Shown: positions 46,539 through 54,530 of the stretch, in pieces
Layout of the letters: each line of letters begins with the position of its first letter
Position numbering within the stretch: position 1 is the first letter of the stretch
Virus record (IMG/VR): IMGVR_UViG_3300027779_000011
Span: 1 to 64,000 of that record
Length of the DNA stretch: 64,000 nucleotides
Reading direction: 5' to 3' (one strand)
From: a virus
The notes under the pieces: generated by a model
The model's database searches: none
What the model was told of the DNA's origin: nothing
What the model saw: only the letters and a program-made list of their open reading frames with translations
Translations under genes and position numbers: made by a program

Positions 46539-47276
46539 TTATAAATTTCTTACTATTGTATCTATCTGCCTAAAGGGGCTTATTAATTCTCGCGGAAAGG
46601 GTGGCGATGATCGATGATGTGCAACTAAGTCCCCCCATAATTCATTAAAATGCCTTCTGATGCCTTCATAATTCTTTTTTGAAATCAGCCTAAGCATCTT
46701 GCCTACGGCGGGAGGCAGATCACCTTCTTCGTATGCAGAGATTAACTTGCCCGCTACCGAGTCAGGACGGCCAAGGAAGTCTGTGCCACCCGCGCCAGCC
46801 ATTAACCTGAAAATAGGATCTTCTTCTCCGCGCTGAACCATGTAGTAAATGGTCGCATCGACATACTCTTCAAAGTTTTTCTGCGACATTGGTTCAATTT
46901 CAGAATATTTATCTGTGGCAGCCTCTTCCTCAAAGCTTACCGGCTCTTGTAATGATAGGGCAGGCGTTTCTTCTTGCGATTGTTCGACACCCATTTGTTC
47001 TAAGTTTTCCTCTTCCTCATTTGTAATCCTGCGTTCCGGCGGCCTCTCCGGTTGTATAGATGGAGAGAGGTATGAGTCTAGGGGCGACCATAGCCTTCTC
47101 TCTGTACCCTCCTCTAAATTGTCCTCTGGGCGTGTTGACGGGGGAAGTATTAACCCACTATTAGGCCCACCTACGATTACTCCCGGTCCAACTGCCGCTA
47201 TCTTTTGAAGCTCTTTATAGTTTCTATATGAAGCTATTTTGAACATGTATCTCTTGCTTAGGGCTATTCTTTTCAT
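46539..47276 (-). CDS. Hypothetical protein, minus strand
   Basis: 245 residues. Basic N-terminus, long Pro/Glu-rich disordered region (about 45-125), then a helical domain (126-245) with V-Q-R-G-E-E-D-P-I-F-R-L-M-A and H-F-N-E-L-W. The layout, a short helical start, linker and C-terminal domain, resembles the module proteins at 19-22 kb. Converges on the kinase-like gene with 1 bp between. Confidence 0.65.
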   Translation of the reverse strand: MKRIALSKRYMFKIASYRNYKELQKIAAVGPGVIVGGPNSGLILPPSTRPEDNLEEGTERRLWSPLDSYLSPSIQPERPPERRITNEEEENLEQMGVEQSQEETPALSLQEPVSFEEEAATDKYSEIEPMSQKNFEEYVDATIYYMVQRGEEDPIFRLMAGAGGTDFLGRPDSVAGKLISAYEEGDLPPAVGKMLRLISKKNYEGIRRHFNELWGDLVAHHRSSPPFPRELISPFRQIDTIVRNL

Positions 47277-47331
47277 TTTTCTATTCCTACATTTATTAAA
47301 TGAATATTAGTAAATTTATGACTTTTTGATC

Positions 47332-47351
47332 GGGAGAAAAAGCTCTTCAAC
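47332..47351 (+). repeat. 20-bp motif, outlying partial copy
   Basis: GGGAGAAAAAGCTCTTCAAC; only the first 12 bases match well. It overlaps the end of the minus-strand J-domain gene, 30 kb from the main cluster. Confidence 0.4.
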
Positions 47352-48009
47352 TTTTACCCCTATGCTTCATAATATTATGCATATTATTCTTATTTACATC
47401 TAAGAACTCCTTTATGTGTATTTCCTTTTCTGAGTCATCAGAGTTGAACCATATCCATGGATATTTTGTCTTATAATCATCTATTTCTTTTTGGATGCTC
47501 GAAAGATTTATTTTAATTTTTGATATGCTTATATCACTCAACTCAGGAATATCAATTTTAAGTTCACTTGCTATTTTTATTATTTCTAAATAATCTGAAC
47601 TCGTTACAGCGTTTTGGGTTTTACTATATAATACCTTGTATGCTTCCTTAGTATCACCATCCTCTTTCATTATTTTATCTGGATGAATCTTTAAAACTAT
47701 TTTTTTATATATTTTCTTCATATCTTCGGATAAGCTGTTTTTACTTTTAGATATCTCTACGCTCTCACTCCGTTCTTCATCACCTTTATCACGCCCCACT
47801 GTGTCATTCTGTCTTGAATCTTCAGAGAAATCTTCTCTACACATACTAGGTTCGTCTTCTATAATATTATTTTCTTCAACGTATTTAAACACCTCTTCTA
47901 AAAAAGTATTTTCATATTTTTCGTATAATGTTATAGAGTCTTCTAACTCCATTCGAAGTATCTCGTACTCCAGCATTATCTTTTTAGTCTTTCTTAGTGA
48001 GTATTCCAT
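47347..48009 (-). CDS. J-domain-like protein
   Basis: 220 residues. M-K-K-I-Y-K-K-I-V-L-K-I-H-P-D-K (H109-P110-D111) is the helix II/HPD signature of DnaJ proteins, flanked by helices; the N-terminal 95 residues are acidic and coiled. There are no G/F or zinc regions, so this is a type III J protein. It could stimulate the DnaK encoded at the right edge of the window. Confidence 0.7.
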   Translation of the reverse strand: MEYSLRKTKKIMLEYEILRMELEDSITLYEKYENTFLEEVFKYVEENNIIEDEPSMCREDFSEDSRQNDTVGRDKGDEERSESVEISKSKNSLSEDMKKIYKKIVLKIHPDKIMKEDGDTKEAYKVLYSKTQNAVTSSDYLEIIKIASELKIDIPELSDISISKIKINLSSIQKEIDDYKTKYPWIWFNSDDSEKEIHIKEFLDVNKNNMHNIMKHRGKS

Positions 48010-48075
48010 TTTTTACTTCCAGAATTATTAATGATTATATGTAATATAGTAATATTATAAACAAAGGAATCTAAA

Positions 48076-48264
48076 ATGAAAGAAAAGAATAAAAAAAATA
48101 TATTATCAAGATCAGCTTCATGGCTGGCTATATTCGTTGACGAATCATTACCAAGGTTTTTCTCAAGACTATTTTGTGTAATGGGACATATCTTTTCGGC
48201 ATTACTAATAATGATTTTAATATTTTTATTTTGCTTTATGGCTATAGATTATATTCTAGGGTAG
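48076..48264 (+). CDS. Small membrane protein
   Basis: 62 residues: Lys/Asn-rich start, then a long hydrophobic C-terminal half (F-S-A-L-L-I-M-I-L-I-F-L-F-C-F-M-A). Ribosome site AAAGGAATC. Confidence 0.6.
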   Translation: MKEKNKKNILSRSASWLAIFVDESLPRFFSRLFCVMGHIFSALLIMILIFLFCFMAIDYILG

Positions 48265-48463
48265 AGTCACTACACTTATTGCCCAGATTCTGATAATTTG
48301 GAGAAAAGGAAATATCTTCTTCTATATAAATATATTCCAATCTATCTGGCGATATTGGGATTATAACTTCTCCAATGTCAAAGCCTTCGTTGTTATAAAT
48401 ATAAAACACTAAAAACAATATTATTGATAAAGATATATGAAAAATTTTATTATTGAATCTCAT
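48242..48463 (-). CDS. Signal-anchored small protein, minus strand
   Basis: 73 residues. Hydrophobic N-terminus (residues 8-22), then a polar, acidic domain. It overlaps the end of the plus-strand gene by 23 bp. Weak ribosome site. Confidence 0.5.
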   Translation of the reverse strand: MRFNNKIFHISLSIILFLVFYIYNNEGFDIGEVIIPISPDRLEYIYIEEDISFSPNYQNLGNKCSDSTLEYNL

Positions 48464-48568
48464 AATGTTATTAACACCTACACATCATTACTTACTATTA
48501 TTGAGCAATATTCATAGAATGAATAATTCTATATTAAACTATACAGATAATGATAGGAGTAATGTTTC

Positions 48569-48835
48569 TTGGCTAACTTAACGATCACAACTCTACTGCT
48601 TTTCTTGAACTTGCTTTTTGTGGCAATACTAATCGCAAGAGGATTTCTTAAAAAAGAAATATTGCCAGAAAAGATAGATATGTTAAATGAAAGAATCCTG
48701 ATACTATCTTCAAAAATAGACCATCTTGATAAAAGAATCGACTCTCAGGATAAAAAAATAGAAAGTGTGGAGGGCATCATGGCGATTATGGCTAATTCCC
48801 AATACCTTCTATACCCTGATGATTATTCTAATTAG
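48569..48835 (+). CDS. Membrane-anchored coiled-coil protein, TTG start
   Basis: 88 residues. AGGAG is 9-10 bases before a TTG; no ATG works. Hydrophobic residues 7-22, then a Lys/Glu/Ile heptad helix (I-D-H-L-D-K-R-I-D-S-Q-D-K-K-I). Possible spanin- or scaffold-like. Confidence 0.55.
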   Translation: MANLTITTLLLFLNLLFVAILIARGFLKKEILPEKIDMLNERILILSSKIDHLDKRIDSQDKKIESVEGIMAIMANSQYLLYPDDYSN

Positions 48836-48851
48836 CTATTCTTGAAAAAAG

Positions 48852-48880
48852 GTTAATATATTTTTTCAATACCATATACC
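48852..48880 (+). promoter_or_regulatory. Promoter-like site (GTTAAT/TATACC)
   Basis: GTTAAT, 17 bp with six T, TATACC, then GTGTCAAAG and an AGGAGG ribosome site; ahead of the deaminase gene. Confidence 0.5.
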
Positions 48881-48915
48881 AGTGTCAAAGCAACCCAGGA
48901 GGGGCGTAATGCCAA

Positions 48916-49275
48916 GTGTACTACAAGGCTCGTAAAATTGCATTAAATAACAACCATGATTACCACCTAGCCGCATTTGCAAAAAAAGGTGGCGGGTTTG
49001 TGTTTGGGACAAATAGTGATAAGTGTTCTGCAAAATTCAGAAGAACTCATCCAGATGGAAGTGTCGGGTATCATATGCACGCAGAAATGGCTTTGATTAA
49101 TAAGTTTAGCACCGGCTCGCTTTATGAAATACATGTGGCAAGGTTCAAAAAAAATGGAGATATGACTATGGCAAGACCATGCCTGTATTGTCAAAGGTTT
49201 CTTAAGAAGCATGGGGTAAAGAGGGTTCACTATACAGATTGGAACGGAGAATGGACCTGTATGAGAATTAAATGA
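48916..49275 (+). CDS. Cytidine/deoxycytidylate deaminase family protein
   Basis: 119 residues from GTG. H55-A-E57 and P-C89-L-Y-C92 are the zinc-binding and catalytic residues of the family; G-G-F-V-F-G-T-N precedes them. It deaminates a cytosine nucleotide or nucleoside and would feed dUMP for thymidylate synthesis. The ribosome site AGGAGG is about 13 bases from the GTG, so the start is slightly uncertain. Confidence 0.8.
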   Translation: MYYKARKIALNNNHDYHLAAFAKKGGGFVFGTNSDKCSAKFRRTHPDGSVGYHMHAEMALINKFSTGSLYEIHVARFKKNGDMTMARPCLYCQRFLKKHGVKRVHYTDWNGEWTCMRIK

Positions 49276-49610
49276 AAAATTTTTTCCTAATCACAAGGAT
49301 TTATTTATCAAACTCTTTTGATATATTGTTTAATACATTTTTTATCTTAGTAGCGAAACTCCTTGGCAATCTTGACTCATATAAAGACTTTTACTGTTCA
49401 GCTATAATAAATGGGTTTGATCATGATCTCATTCCGGAATTATTAGAAGACCAGAAGATAAACTTAGAAGAGTGCGAAGATATTATTTATATTGCCATTT
49501 TATATAACACTATTCCGTTAGTAATTTTTCCGTCAATTAGGAATGAGGTTTTCGACAAGTGTTCTGAATCAATGATAAGAAAGTTTAGATGGAAATATCT
49601 TTCCAGATAA
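49272..49610 (+). CDS. Membrane-associated hypothetical protein
   Basis: 112 residues, overlapping the deaminase (ATGA). Hydrophobic segments at about 4-32, a soluble acidic middle and a second hydrophobic region ([16 protein letters not shown]). Function unknown. Confidence 0.55.
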   Translation: MKNFFLITRIYLSNSFDILFNTFFILVAKLLGNLDSYKDFYCSAIINGFDHDLIPELLEDQKINLEECEDIIYIAILYNTIPLVIFPSIRNEVFDKCSESMIRKFRWKYLSR

Positions 49611-49611
49611 A

Positions 49612-49687
49612 AACAATGTAGCTCAGTTGGCAGAGCGGCTGATTTGTAATCAGCAGGTCGTAGGTTCGACTCCTATCAATGGCTCCA
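49612..49687 (+). tRNA. tRNA-Thr(TGT), acceptor stem degenerate
   Basis: D, anticodon (loop TTTGTAA, TGT) and T arms are normal and the end is CAATGGC-T-CCA, but the 5' strand is AACAATG instead of GCCATTG. Only about four of seven acceptor pairs form, so it may be inactive or need repair. Confidence 0.7.
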
Positions 49688-49725
49688 CAATGGAATAGAT
49701 TTGCAGAAGCAGTAATCAATATTTT

Positions 49726-49802
49726 GCACCCGTAGCTCAGCTGGATAGAGCATCGGCCTTCTAAGCCGAGGGTCATAGGTTCGAATCCTATCGGGTGTGC
49801 CA
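49726..49802 (+). tRNA. tRNA-Arg(TCT)
   Basis: Acceptor GCACCCG/CGGGTGT, anticodon loop CTTCTAA (TCT), T loop TTCGAAT, ends GCCA. Confidence 0.95.
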
Positions 49803-49820
49803 TTTAAAAAAGGAATAGTT

Positions 49821-50018
49821 ATGACAAATGAAATTGCATTAAATAAATGGTTAGAGTATAACAATGTTCAGCCAGAAGATTTAGATGAAGTTGTGCATGA
49901 TGCAGCAGCTTCAATGGCTTCAAACGCAAGTAATGAAGGATTGTCCGGACAGATTGATTTCTTGAAAATTATTGCCGGATGGAGTGATCAGGATATCAAA
50001 GAAGCAATTGATCCTTGA
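49821..50018 (+). CDS. Hypothetical helical protein
   Basis: 65 residues, start at the ATG after AAAAAAGGAATAGTT. Acidic helices with A-A-A-S-M-A-S-N-A-S-N-E-G. Not recognised. Confidence 0.65.
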   Translation: MTNEIALNKWLEYNNVQPEDLDEVVHDAAASMASNASNEGLSGQIDFLKIIAGWSDQDIKEAIDP

Positions 50019-50046
50019 CTTATAAAATTTAATCGGATACATACAA

Positions 50047-50262
50047 ATGAGGCTATTGATCCTTCTACTACCACTATCTATAGGATGCTCTTCGGCAATC
50101 GCTTATGATGTTCCAGAGCAAAAAGGATGCGTAATCGACAGGTGTAATGACAAAATATGTTCTGTCGAAACACCAGAGGGATGGGTGGAAATCAGCAGAA
50201 AGCGTGACTACTATGAGGGTAAGAGAATTGCTTGCCCAACATGGCTGGTGGAACCTACATAA
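50047..50262 (+). CDS. Small lipoprotein
   Basis: 71 residues. Signal peptide M-R-L-L-I-L-L-L-P-L-S-I-G-C, lipobox Cys at 14. The mature part has four Cys arranged C-V-I-D-R-C-N-D-K-I-C and a late I-A-C. The 200 bp after it hold no convincing gene. Confidence 0.7.
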   Translation: MRLLILLLPLSIGCSSAIAYDVPEQKGCVIDRCNDKICSVETPEGWVEISRKRDYYEGKRIACPTWLVEPT

Positions 50263-50462
50263 AAATTTATTGGGGGGCCGGAGAGTAATTAACTCTGGTA
50301 AAAATGTGATGGAAACAAAGAGTGTCATGTTTCTTTTAATTGCTGAAAAGTCAAACCGTACAGGCTGAGGGTGCTTCTTATAATAACAGCAAAGCCAATA
50401 AGCATCTGTAACAACCTCACTACCCCTCATATTTTTGATATACTTATATTGAAATATATAGT

Positions 50463-51296
50463 ATGTTTTATCTCATAAGCAACTCTAGTTTAATAACAGA
50501 AGAGATTATAAATAAAGTTAATTTTAAAAAAAATGATAAAATATTTTTATTTAATAGAAAACATGATAATCTTTTTAAGATACTATTAAAAAACTTTGAA
50601 AATAAATATAGTTTTAAACCAGACATTTATATGTGCCAAAGAGAAACTCTAATGAAGGATGAAACCGATTACTTCTATCGTGGTTCGTCCAGTCCCTTTA
50701 TAGGTAATGAGAATATAAACACATTCTACCTTATAGCGGGCGGAGCTTCAAAGAAAGTTGGATATGACTTCGATTATGATAAAAAAATCATAAGAAGACA
50801 GACTAAAATAGATTATAATAAATACAAAAGGCATCTGTTAAGTTTCGACTCTACAAGAAAAATACAATTCGTCAATTATAAAACAATGCTCCCCCCATAT
50901 GGAATGGGGCATAGTATATTTGATATAAAGTATTATGAGCCATATACTGGATTTATAATGCTTCTTTATATAGATAATAAATTTCCAAATGAAGACAAGA
51001 CTCTCATTGGGTTCACATGTTACTCAAGTCATACTAAAAAAAGACCAAAGGATATTCCTACCCACAGGCCAAAGCTTGAATGGGAGTTGTTTTTAAGCTA
51101 TTGCAAAAGCAGAAGTGTGAGCCTTCTTTACTCGAAAGAAGAAGATGGGGTTCTTATAGATTATGATGTTATCGCAGACTTTGATCCTCTGTTTGTAATT
51201 GACGGAACAATTAATGTGGAAGATAGGTACTTGATATCACCAGATAATATAAAAAAATCTGATGATTATTATGAAAGAACTAGCAATCTATTTTGA
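50463..51296 (+). CDS. Hypothetical protein, possible glycosyltransferase-like
   Basis: 277 residues, very AT-rich. N-terminal L-I-S-N-S-S-L and I-F-L-F-N-R look like a Rossmann strand set similar to sialyltransferase-type proteins; P-Y-G-M-G-H-S and G-F-I-M-L-L-Y-I follow. No catalytic motif is certain. Function unknown. Confidence 0.6.
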   Translation: MFYLISNSSLITEEIINKVNFKKNDKIFLFNRKHDNLFKILLKNFENKYSFKPDIYMCQRETLMKDETDYFYRGSSSPFIGNENINTFYLIAGGASKKVGYDFDYDKKIIRRQTKIDYNKYKRHLLSFDSTRKIQFVNYKTMLPPYGMGHSIFDIKYYEPYTGFIMLLYIDNKFPNEDKTLIGFTCYSSHTKKRPKDIPTHRPKLEWELFLSYCKSRSVSLLYSKEEDGVLIDYDVIADFDPLFVIDGTINVEDRYLISPDNIKKSDDYYERTSNLF

Positions 51297-51324
51297 AATA
51301 AGATAATACTATATTTGAATTACA

Positions 51325-51609
51325 ATGACTTACGAAAATTTTGAAATTTACAAAACATTTTCTGCATCCACAGCACACATTGAAGAGTCTGATTTTGATG
51401 TTTTATACAGCAATAGATTTTGCTCATATCCTTCGGACTATGGTATTAAATTCTACTTGCATGATGAAATACTAAAAGATGTTGAAGATATAAATTGTAG
51501 CGAAGGGCTTTCTTTGCTGATTATATTTGCCATATCAAAAGGGTGTCATTATATTGATTTAGATTCTGACGGCCCCATCTATGATGGTTTTCCATCATAT
51601 GATTGGTAA
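51325..51609 (+). CDS. DUF5983-like protein
   Basis: 94 residues. S-T-A-H-I-E-E-S-D near residue 14, a tryptic-like Y-G-I-K-F-Y-L, S-L-L-I-I-F-A-I-S-K-G-C-H-Y-I-D-L-D-S-D-G-P and a Y-D-W end match the DUF5983 pattern (S-T-A-H-I ... G-C-x-W-I-x-x-D-x-D-G ... P-x-Y-x-W). Role unknown. Confidence 0.65.
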   Translation: MTYENFEIYKTFSASTAHIEESDFDVLYSNRFCSYPSDYGIKFYLHDEILKDVEDINCSEGLSLLIIFAISKGCHYIDLDSDGPIYDGFPSYDW

Positions 51610-51637
51610 CTATGTACATAAAGAAATAGAGAGGAGT

Positions 51638-51859
51638 ATGGCTTTGAAAGGTGATAATCAAAACAAGTTCTGGAGGATTACACTAAAGAACAAAGGTACG
51701 TTTTTTAAAAAGTCAAACTCTTTTTTAATTGAGGCTGATGGGTATTCTGAATCTGATATACGAAAAATACTAAATGAAACTCATCCAGAGTGGGAAATAG
51801 GGGAAGTGAGTTCTAAACCTAACGACACCCCGAATGAGTCTGTGTCTTCAGCCATATAA
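51638..51859 (+). CDS. Hypothetical protein
   Basis: 73 residues beginning M-A-L-K-G-D-N-Q; F-W-R-I-T-L-K-N-K-G-T-F-F-K-K-S-N-S-F-L-I-E-A-D-G-Y is a strand pair of ferredoxin-like type. The AGGAG is very close to this ATG, so a start at 51599 is possible. Confidence 0.55.
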   Translation: MALKGDNQNKFWRITLKNKGTFFKKSNSFLIEADGYSESDIRKILNETHPEWEIGEVSSKPNDTPNESVSSAI

Positions 51860-51954
51860 AGACTTTATAAAGTGTATATAGTGTCTAGGAATAAAAATAA
51901 TTTAAGTATAAATATACTGTATATAAAATAGTTTATAACATACTTATCCATATA

Positions 51955-51983
51955 AATAATATTTTTTATAATTGGAATATATA
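51955..51983 (+). promoter_or_regulatory. Early-class-like promoter (AATAAT/TATATA)
   Basis: AATAAT, then the class spacer ATTTTTTATAATTGGAA (17 bp) and TATATA; 25 bp before the tRNA at 52008. It probably drives tRNA, TilS and the following genes. Confidence 0.6.
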
Positions 51984-52007
51984 GCTCTGAAAATATATCA
52001 AACATAT

Positions 52008-52085
52008 AGGGCTATAGCTCAATTTGGTTAGAGCGGCTGTCTCATAAACAGCAGGTTCCCGGTTCAAGTCCGGGTAGCCCTACCA
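52008..52085 (+). tRNA. tRNA with CAT anticodon (Met, or Ile2)
   Basis: Acceptor AGGGCTA/TAGCCCT, anticodon loop CTCATAA (CAT), T loop TTCAAGT, CCA encoded. TilS is encoded 194 bp downstream. Its acceptor has G4-C69, unlike the CAT tRNA at 14228, so this copy is more likely elongator Met, but not certainly. Confidence 0.85.
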
Positions 52086-52104
52086 TTAACAAGAGGCGAG
52101 AACA

Positions 52105-52275
52105 GTGAGTCAAGAAGAAAGCACAATGGTCCAATACTTAAAGGGACTGGAGAGAAGGATTAAGTTCCTTGAGGATACGATAGTAACCCTCTTAGTTGCA
52201 CTAAAAGAAGGTGGGGTAATAGTTGATTCTGATGAAGAACTAGACAATAAACAATATCAATTTGATTTCGAATAA
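52105..52275 (+). CDS. Small coiled protein
   Basis: 56 residues from GTG after AGAGGCGAGAACA. A helix M-V-Q-Y-L-K-G-L-E-R-R-I-K-F-L-E and an acidic tail. It sits between tRNA-CAT and TilS, 3 bp before the latter. Not recognised. Confidence 0.6.
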   Translation: MSQEESTMVQYLKGLERRIKFLEDTIVTLLVALKEGGVIVDSDEELDNKQYQFDFE

Positions 52276-52278
52276 AGC

Positions 52279-52911
52279 ATGTTTAAGCTAACACATAAAA
52301 TTCCAGATTCGATCTTAATCGCCGTATCTGGTGGCGCAGATTCTATGGCAGCACTAGACTTTCTAAAACAGGGAAGGTCCGTAGGGGTTCTTCATTTTAA
52401 CCACGGAACAATCCATGCGGCTGAAGCACAAAAGTGTGTTGAGGATTACTGCACAGAAAATAATTTAGAACTCAAGGTTGGATATATAAATAAAGATGTC
52501 CCAAAGGGAGTCTCAAGAGAAGACTTCTGGAGAAGAGAAAGGTACAATTTTCTTGACTTCTCATCAAAAGCATTTTGGGGCGGTCTATATACAGAACATG
52601 CCTCTCCGGTTGTAACATGCCACCATCTAGATGATGCCGTAGAGACTTGGCTATTTACGTCTATGCACGGAGAGGGAAGGCTCATTCCATCTAAAAGGGA
52701 TAATTATATCAGGCCGTTTCTAGTAACCAGAAAGGCTGTTTTTGAAGACTGGTGTGATAGAAAAGATGTGCCATATGTAGTCGATCCAAGTAATCTGGAT
52801 ACTTCATTTATGAGAAACTATATTCGGCACGAACTGATGCCACACGCCCTAAGAGTTAACCCTGGAATTCACAAGGTTATTAGAAAAAAAATTATCAACT
52901 CACTTGGTTGA
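52279..52911 (+). CDS. tilS: tRNA(Ile)-lysidine synthetase
   Basis: 210 residues. PP-loop S17-G-G-A-D-S22, H-F-N-H-G, S-R-E-D-F-W-R-R-E-R-Y, C-H-H-L-D-D-A-V-E-T and P-S-N-x-D-x-x-F-x-R-N-Y-I-R-H are the TilS family blocks. The C-terminal regulatory domains of cellular TilS are absent. It converts C34 of tRNA-Ile(CAT) to lysidine so that ATA is read as isoleucine. The genome is rich in ATA codons and encodes two CAT tRNAs. Confidence 0.9.
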   Translation: MFKLTHKIPDSILIAVSGGADSMAALDFLKQGRSVGVLHFNHGTIHAAEAQKCVEDYCTENNLELKVGYINKDVPKGVSREDFWRRERYNFLDFSSKAFWGGLYTEHASPVVTCHHLDDAVETWLFTSMHGEGRLIPSKRDNYIRPFLVTRKAVFEDWCDRKDVPYVVDPSNLDTSFMRNYIRHELMPHALRVNPGIHKVIRKKIINSLG

Positions 52912-52918
52912 TGATTAT

Positions 52919-53004
52919 GGCTGAGTGGTGGAACGGTATACACAGGAGACTTAAAATCTCCCGCCCCATTGGGCTTGCGGGTTCGAATCCCGCCTCAGCT
53001 ACCA
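52919..53004 (+). tRNA. tRNA-Leu(TAA)
   Basis: Class II tRNA with long variable arm; acceptor GGCTGAG/CTCAGCT, anticodon loop CTTAAAA (TAA), T loop TTCGAAT, ends ACCA. Confidence 0.95.
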
Positions 53005-53023
53005 CTTCTTATTGGAGGATAAT

Positions 53024-53332
53024 ATGGAGAAAATTAGTAAATTGAACGAAAGAGAATATAATAAAAACCCATTTGACGCATATAGGTGTTTCCACATTGG
53101 AGACTTTAGAGTTTCAGATGATATTATGGTTATGAAAAACGGAAAGAGAGTCTCCGGAACTGTTACCGCAGTAGACTTAAAAAACGTAGTAATTTCATAC
53201 GAAACAAAAGATGGTTCTGCGCATAATGCCGGAATCAACGATATAGTGTTTCTTGGCGATTCTCGACCGATGGGAACACAGAATGTTGGGCAGGGTAACA
53301 AGGGGAGAGGTGGTGCATATGATAGAGGTTGA
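53024..53332 (+). CDS. Hypothetical protein
   Basis: 102 residues after TTGGAGGATAAT. F-H-I-G-D-F-R-V-S-D-D-I-M-V and V-S-G-T-V-T-A-V-D-L-K-N-V-V-I-S-Y form a small barrel; Gly-rich tail. Overlaps the next gene by 14 bp. Confidence 0.65.
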   Translation: MEKISKLNEREYNKNPFDAYRCFHIGDFRVSDDIMVMKNGKRVSGTVTAVDLKNVVISYETKDGSAHNAGINDIVFLGDSRPMGTQNVGQGNKGRGGAYDRG

Positions 53333-53558
53333 TTATAATGGGTACACATATAAATATGATAAAAACCTGGGAAATCGTCCCTGGGTTAATTCACAAACAA
53401 ATGTCGCCGTACCAGTTAGCTTATACTCTAAGCTGAGACAGGTGGCAATTTCTGGTGGTGTTGATGCGACAGCATTTACCACTTCTGTAGCTAGTAACGA
53501 TATGAAGAATAGTACAAAAAAGGCCACAAAGAAGAGTGGTTTTATTAAAATCTTTTAA
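53319..53558 (+). CDS. M-I-E-V-x-Y family protein, copy 2
   Basis: 79 residues, start after GGGGAGAGGTGGTGC. Paralogue of 13164-13427: same opening, a V-P-V-S-L-Y-x-K-L core, and the same F-I-K-I-F end. AT-rich codons, unlike the early copy, so the two have different histories or expression. Confidence 0.7.
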   Translation: MIEVDYNGYTYKYDKNLGNRPWVNSQTNVAVPVSLYSKLRQVAISGGVDATAFTTSVASNDMKNSTKKATKKSGFIKIF

Positions 53559-53570
53559 AGGAGGATTAAA

Positions 53571-53765
53571 ATGAAGGTAGAGAGTCATAACACAAATAAC
53601 GTACAGATGAAGATTAGCAACGGTGACCCCGGAAAGCGTGCTGGAGGAAACAACTTGAAGCTCACAGTATCTTCAGAGTCATGGCGTGTTCCAGACCAGA
53701 CGGTTAAGATGACAATACGCGAAGCACAAGCCCTACGCAGCTTTCTAAATAAGCATTTGCGATAA
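53571..53765 (+). CDS. Hypothetical small protein
   Basis: 64 residues after AAAGGAGGATTAAA. Strand L-K-L-T-V-S-S-E-S-W-R-V then helix M-T-I-R-E-A-Q-A-L-R-S-F-L-N. The last pattern is common in small phage regulators but no family is assigned. Confidence 0.7.
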   Translation: MKVESHNTNNVQMKISNGDPGKRAGGNNLKLTVSSESWRVPDQTVKMTIREAQALRSFLNKHLR

Positions 53766-53773
53766 AGGCGACT

Positions 53774-53815
53774 AATGGCATGGTGGAGCAAAACTCTGCT
53801 ATGCCATTTTTTTTT
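53774..53815 (+). terminator. Rho-independent terminator
   Basis: AATGGCAT ... ATGCCATT stem with inner GAG/CTC pairs, followed by eight T. Confidence 0.9.
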
Positions 53816-53825
53816 CATATAATAG

Positions 53826-53855
53826 TTGAAAAATTTTAACCCCTCGGTATATTAT
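53826..53855 (+). promoter_or_regulatory. Sigma70-like promoter
   Basis: TTGAAA, 18 bp, TATTAT, between the terminator and the gene at 53891. Confidence 0.55.
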
Positions 53856-53890
53856 TCTAACAAGGGTGATAAGTATTTAGTGGAGGTACT

Positions 53891-54340
53891 ATGGATTTGA
53901 ATTCCTTTTTAAAAACGAATAAGGCTAATATTCTTTATTCTTATTCTGAAAATATACTAGCTAATGGCTCAAAGGAGTTCGGATGGGAGGTCGGGGATAA
54001 CATCCCTGATGAGGATATCTTCGTTTTATCTACCCCTTCTAGGTCTAAGAAGTTTAGTGAGTCAGATTTGGAACGATCAAAACAGCATGGGAGCAATCTG
54101 ACCACCCTTTCTGATTACAGAAAGTTCTTTAGCTCGTTTACCGGCCACTCTCCGGAGGATTTTATTGGCAAGTATTCTTCTGACGAGGCTCTCTTAGTAT
54201 CTGACTGGGACGGTATCAGTAAAAATATAGTTAGAGATGATGAGGCTAAGTTTTATTTGAACCTGGCCAAGCTGATTACTGAGGAGAAAAAGTTCTCTAT
54301 GTATGGAAGAATCTTTAAAATTTACAGCACAGGTACTTGA
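53891..54340 (+). CDS. Hypothetical protein
   Basis: 149 residues after GGAGGTACT. S-F-L-K-T-N-K-A-N-I-L start, acidic middle, F-Y-L-N-L-A-K-L-I-T-E-E-K-K end. Not recognised. The 190 bp that follow hold no clear gene. Confidence 0.65.
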   Translation: MDLNSFLKTNKANILYSYSENILANGSKEFGWEVGDNIPDEDIFVLSTPSRSKKFSESDLERSKQHGSNLTTLSDYRKFFSSFTGHSPEDFIGKYSSDEALLVSDWDGISKNIVRDDEAKFYLNLAKLITEEKKFSMYGRIFKIYSTGT

Positions 54341-54530
54341 AAAAAACAGGTTTTATGTTAGGAAAAGATAAGAAGAATGCCACACATGAGATATGTTAGA
54401 ATAGCGTATCATACTATGATGATGCTACTATTATCTTGCTCTATATAAGTCTACTATACTTTGGGCGCAATAGCTCAAAACTATTAATCTAACTCTATGA
54501 ATATGAATACCTTTTGGAGGATTTAACAGT

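Noticed and set aside
50074-50430. A 118-codon minus-strand frame
   Set aside because: It overlaps the lipoprotein gene at 50047 and has no ribosome site; the plus-strand signal peptide is more convincing.
54440-54530. Possible tRNA remnant (GCAATAGCTCA)
   Set aside because: Only a D-arm-like stretch is present, without anticodon or T arms.
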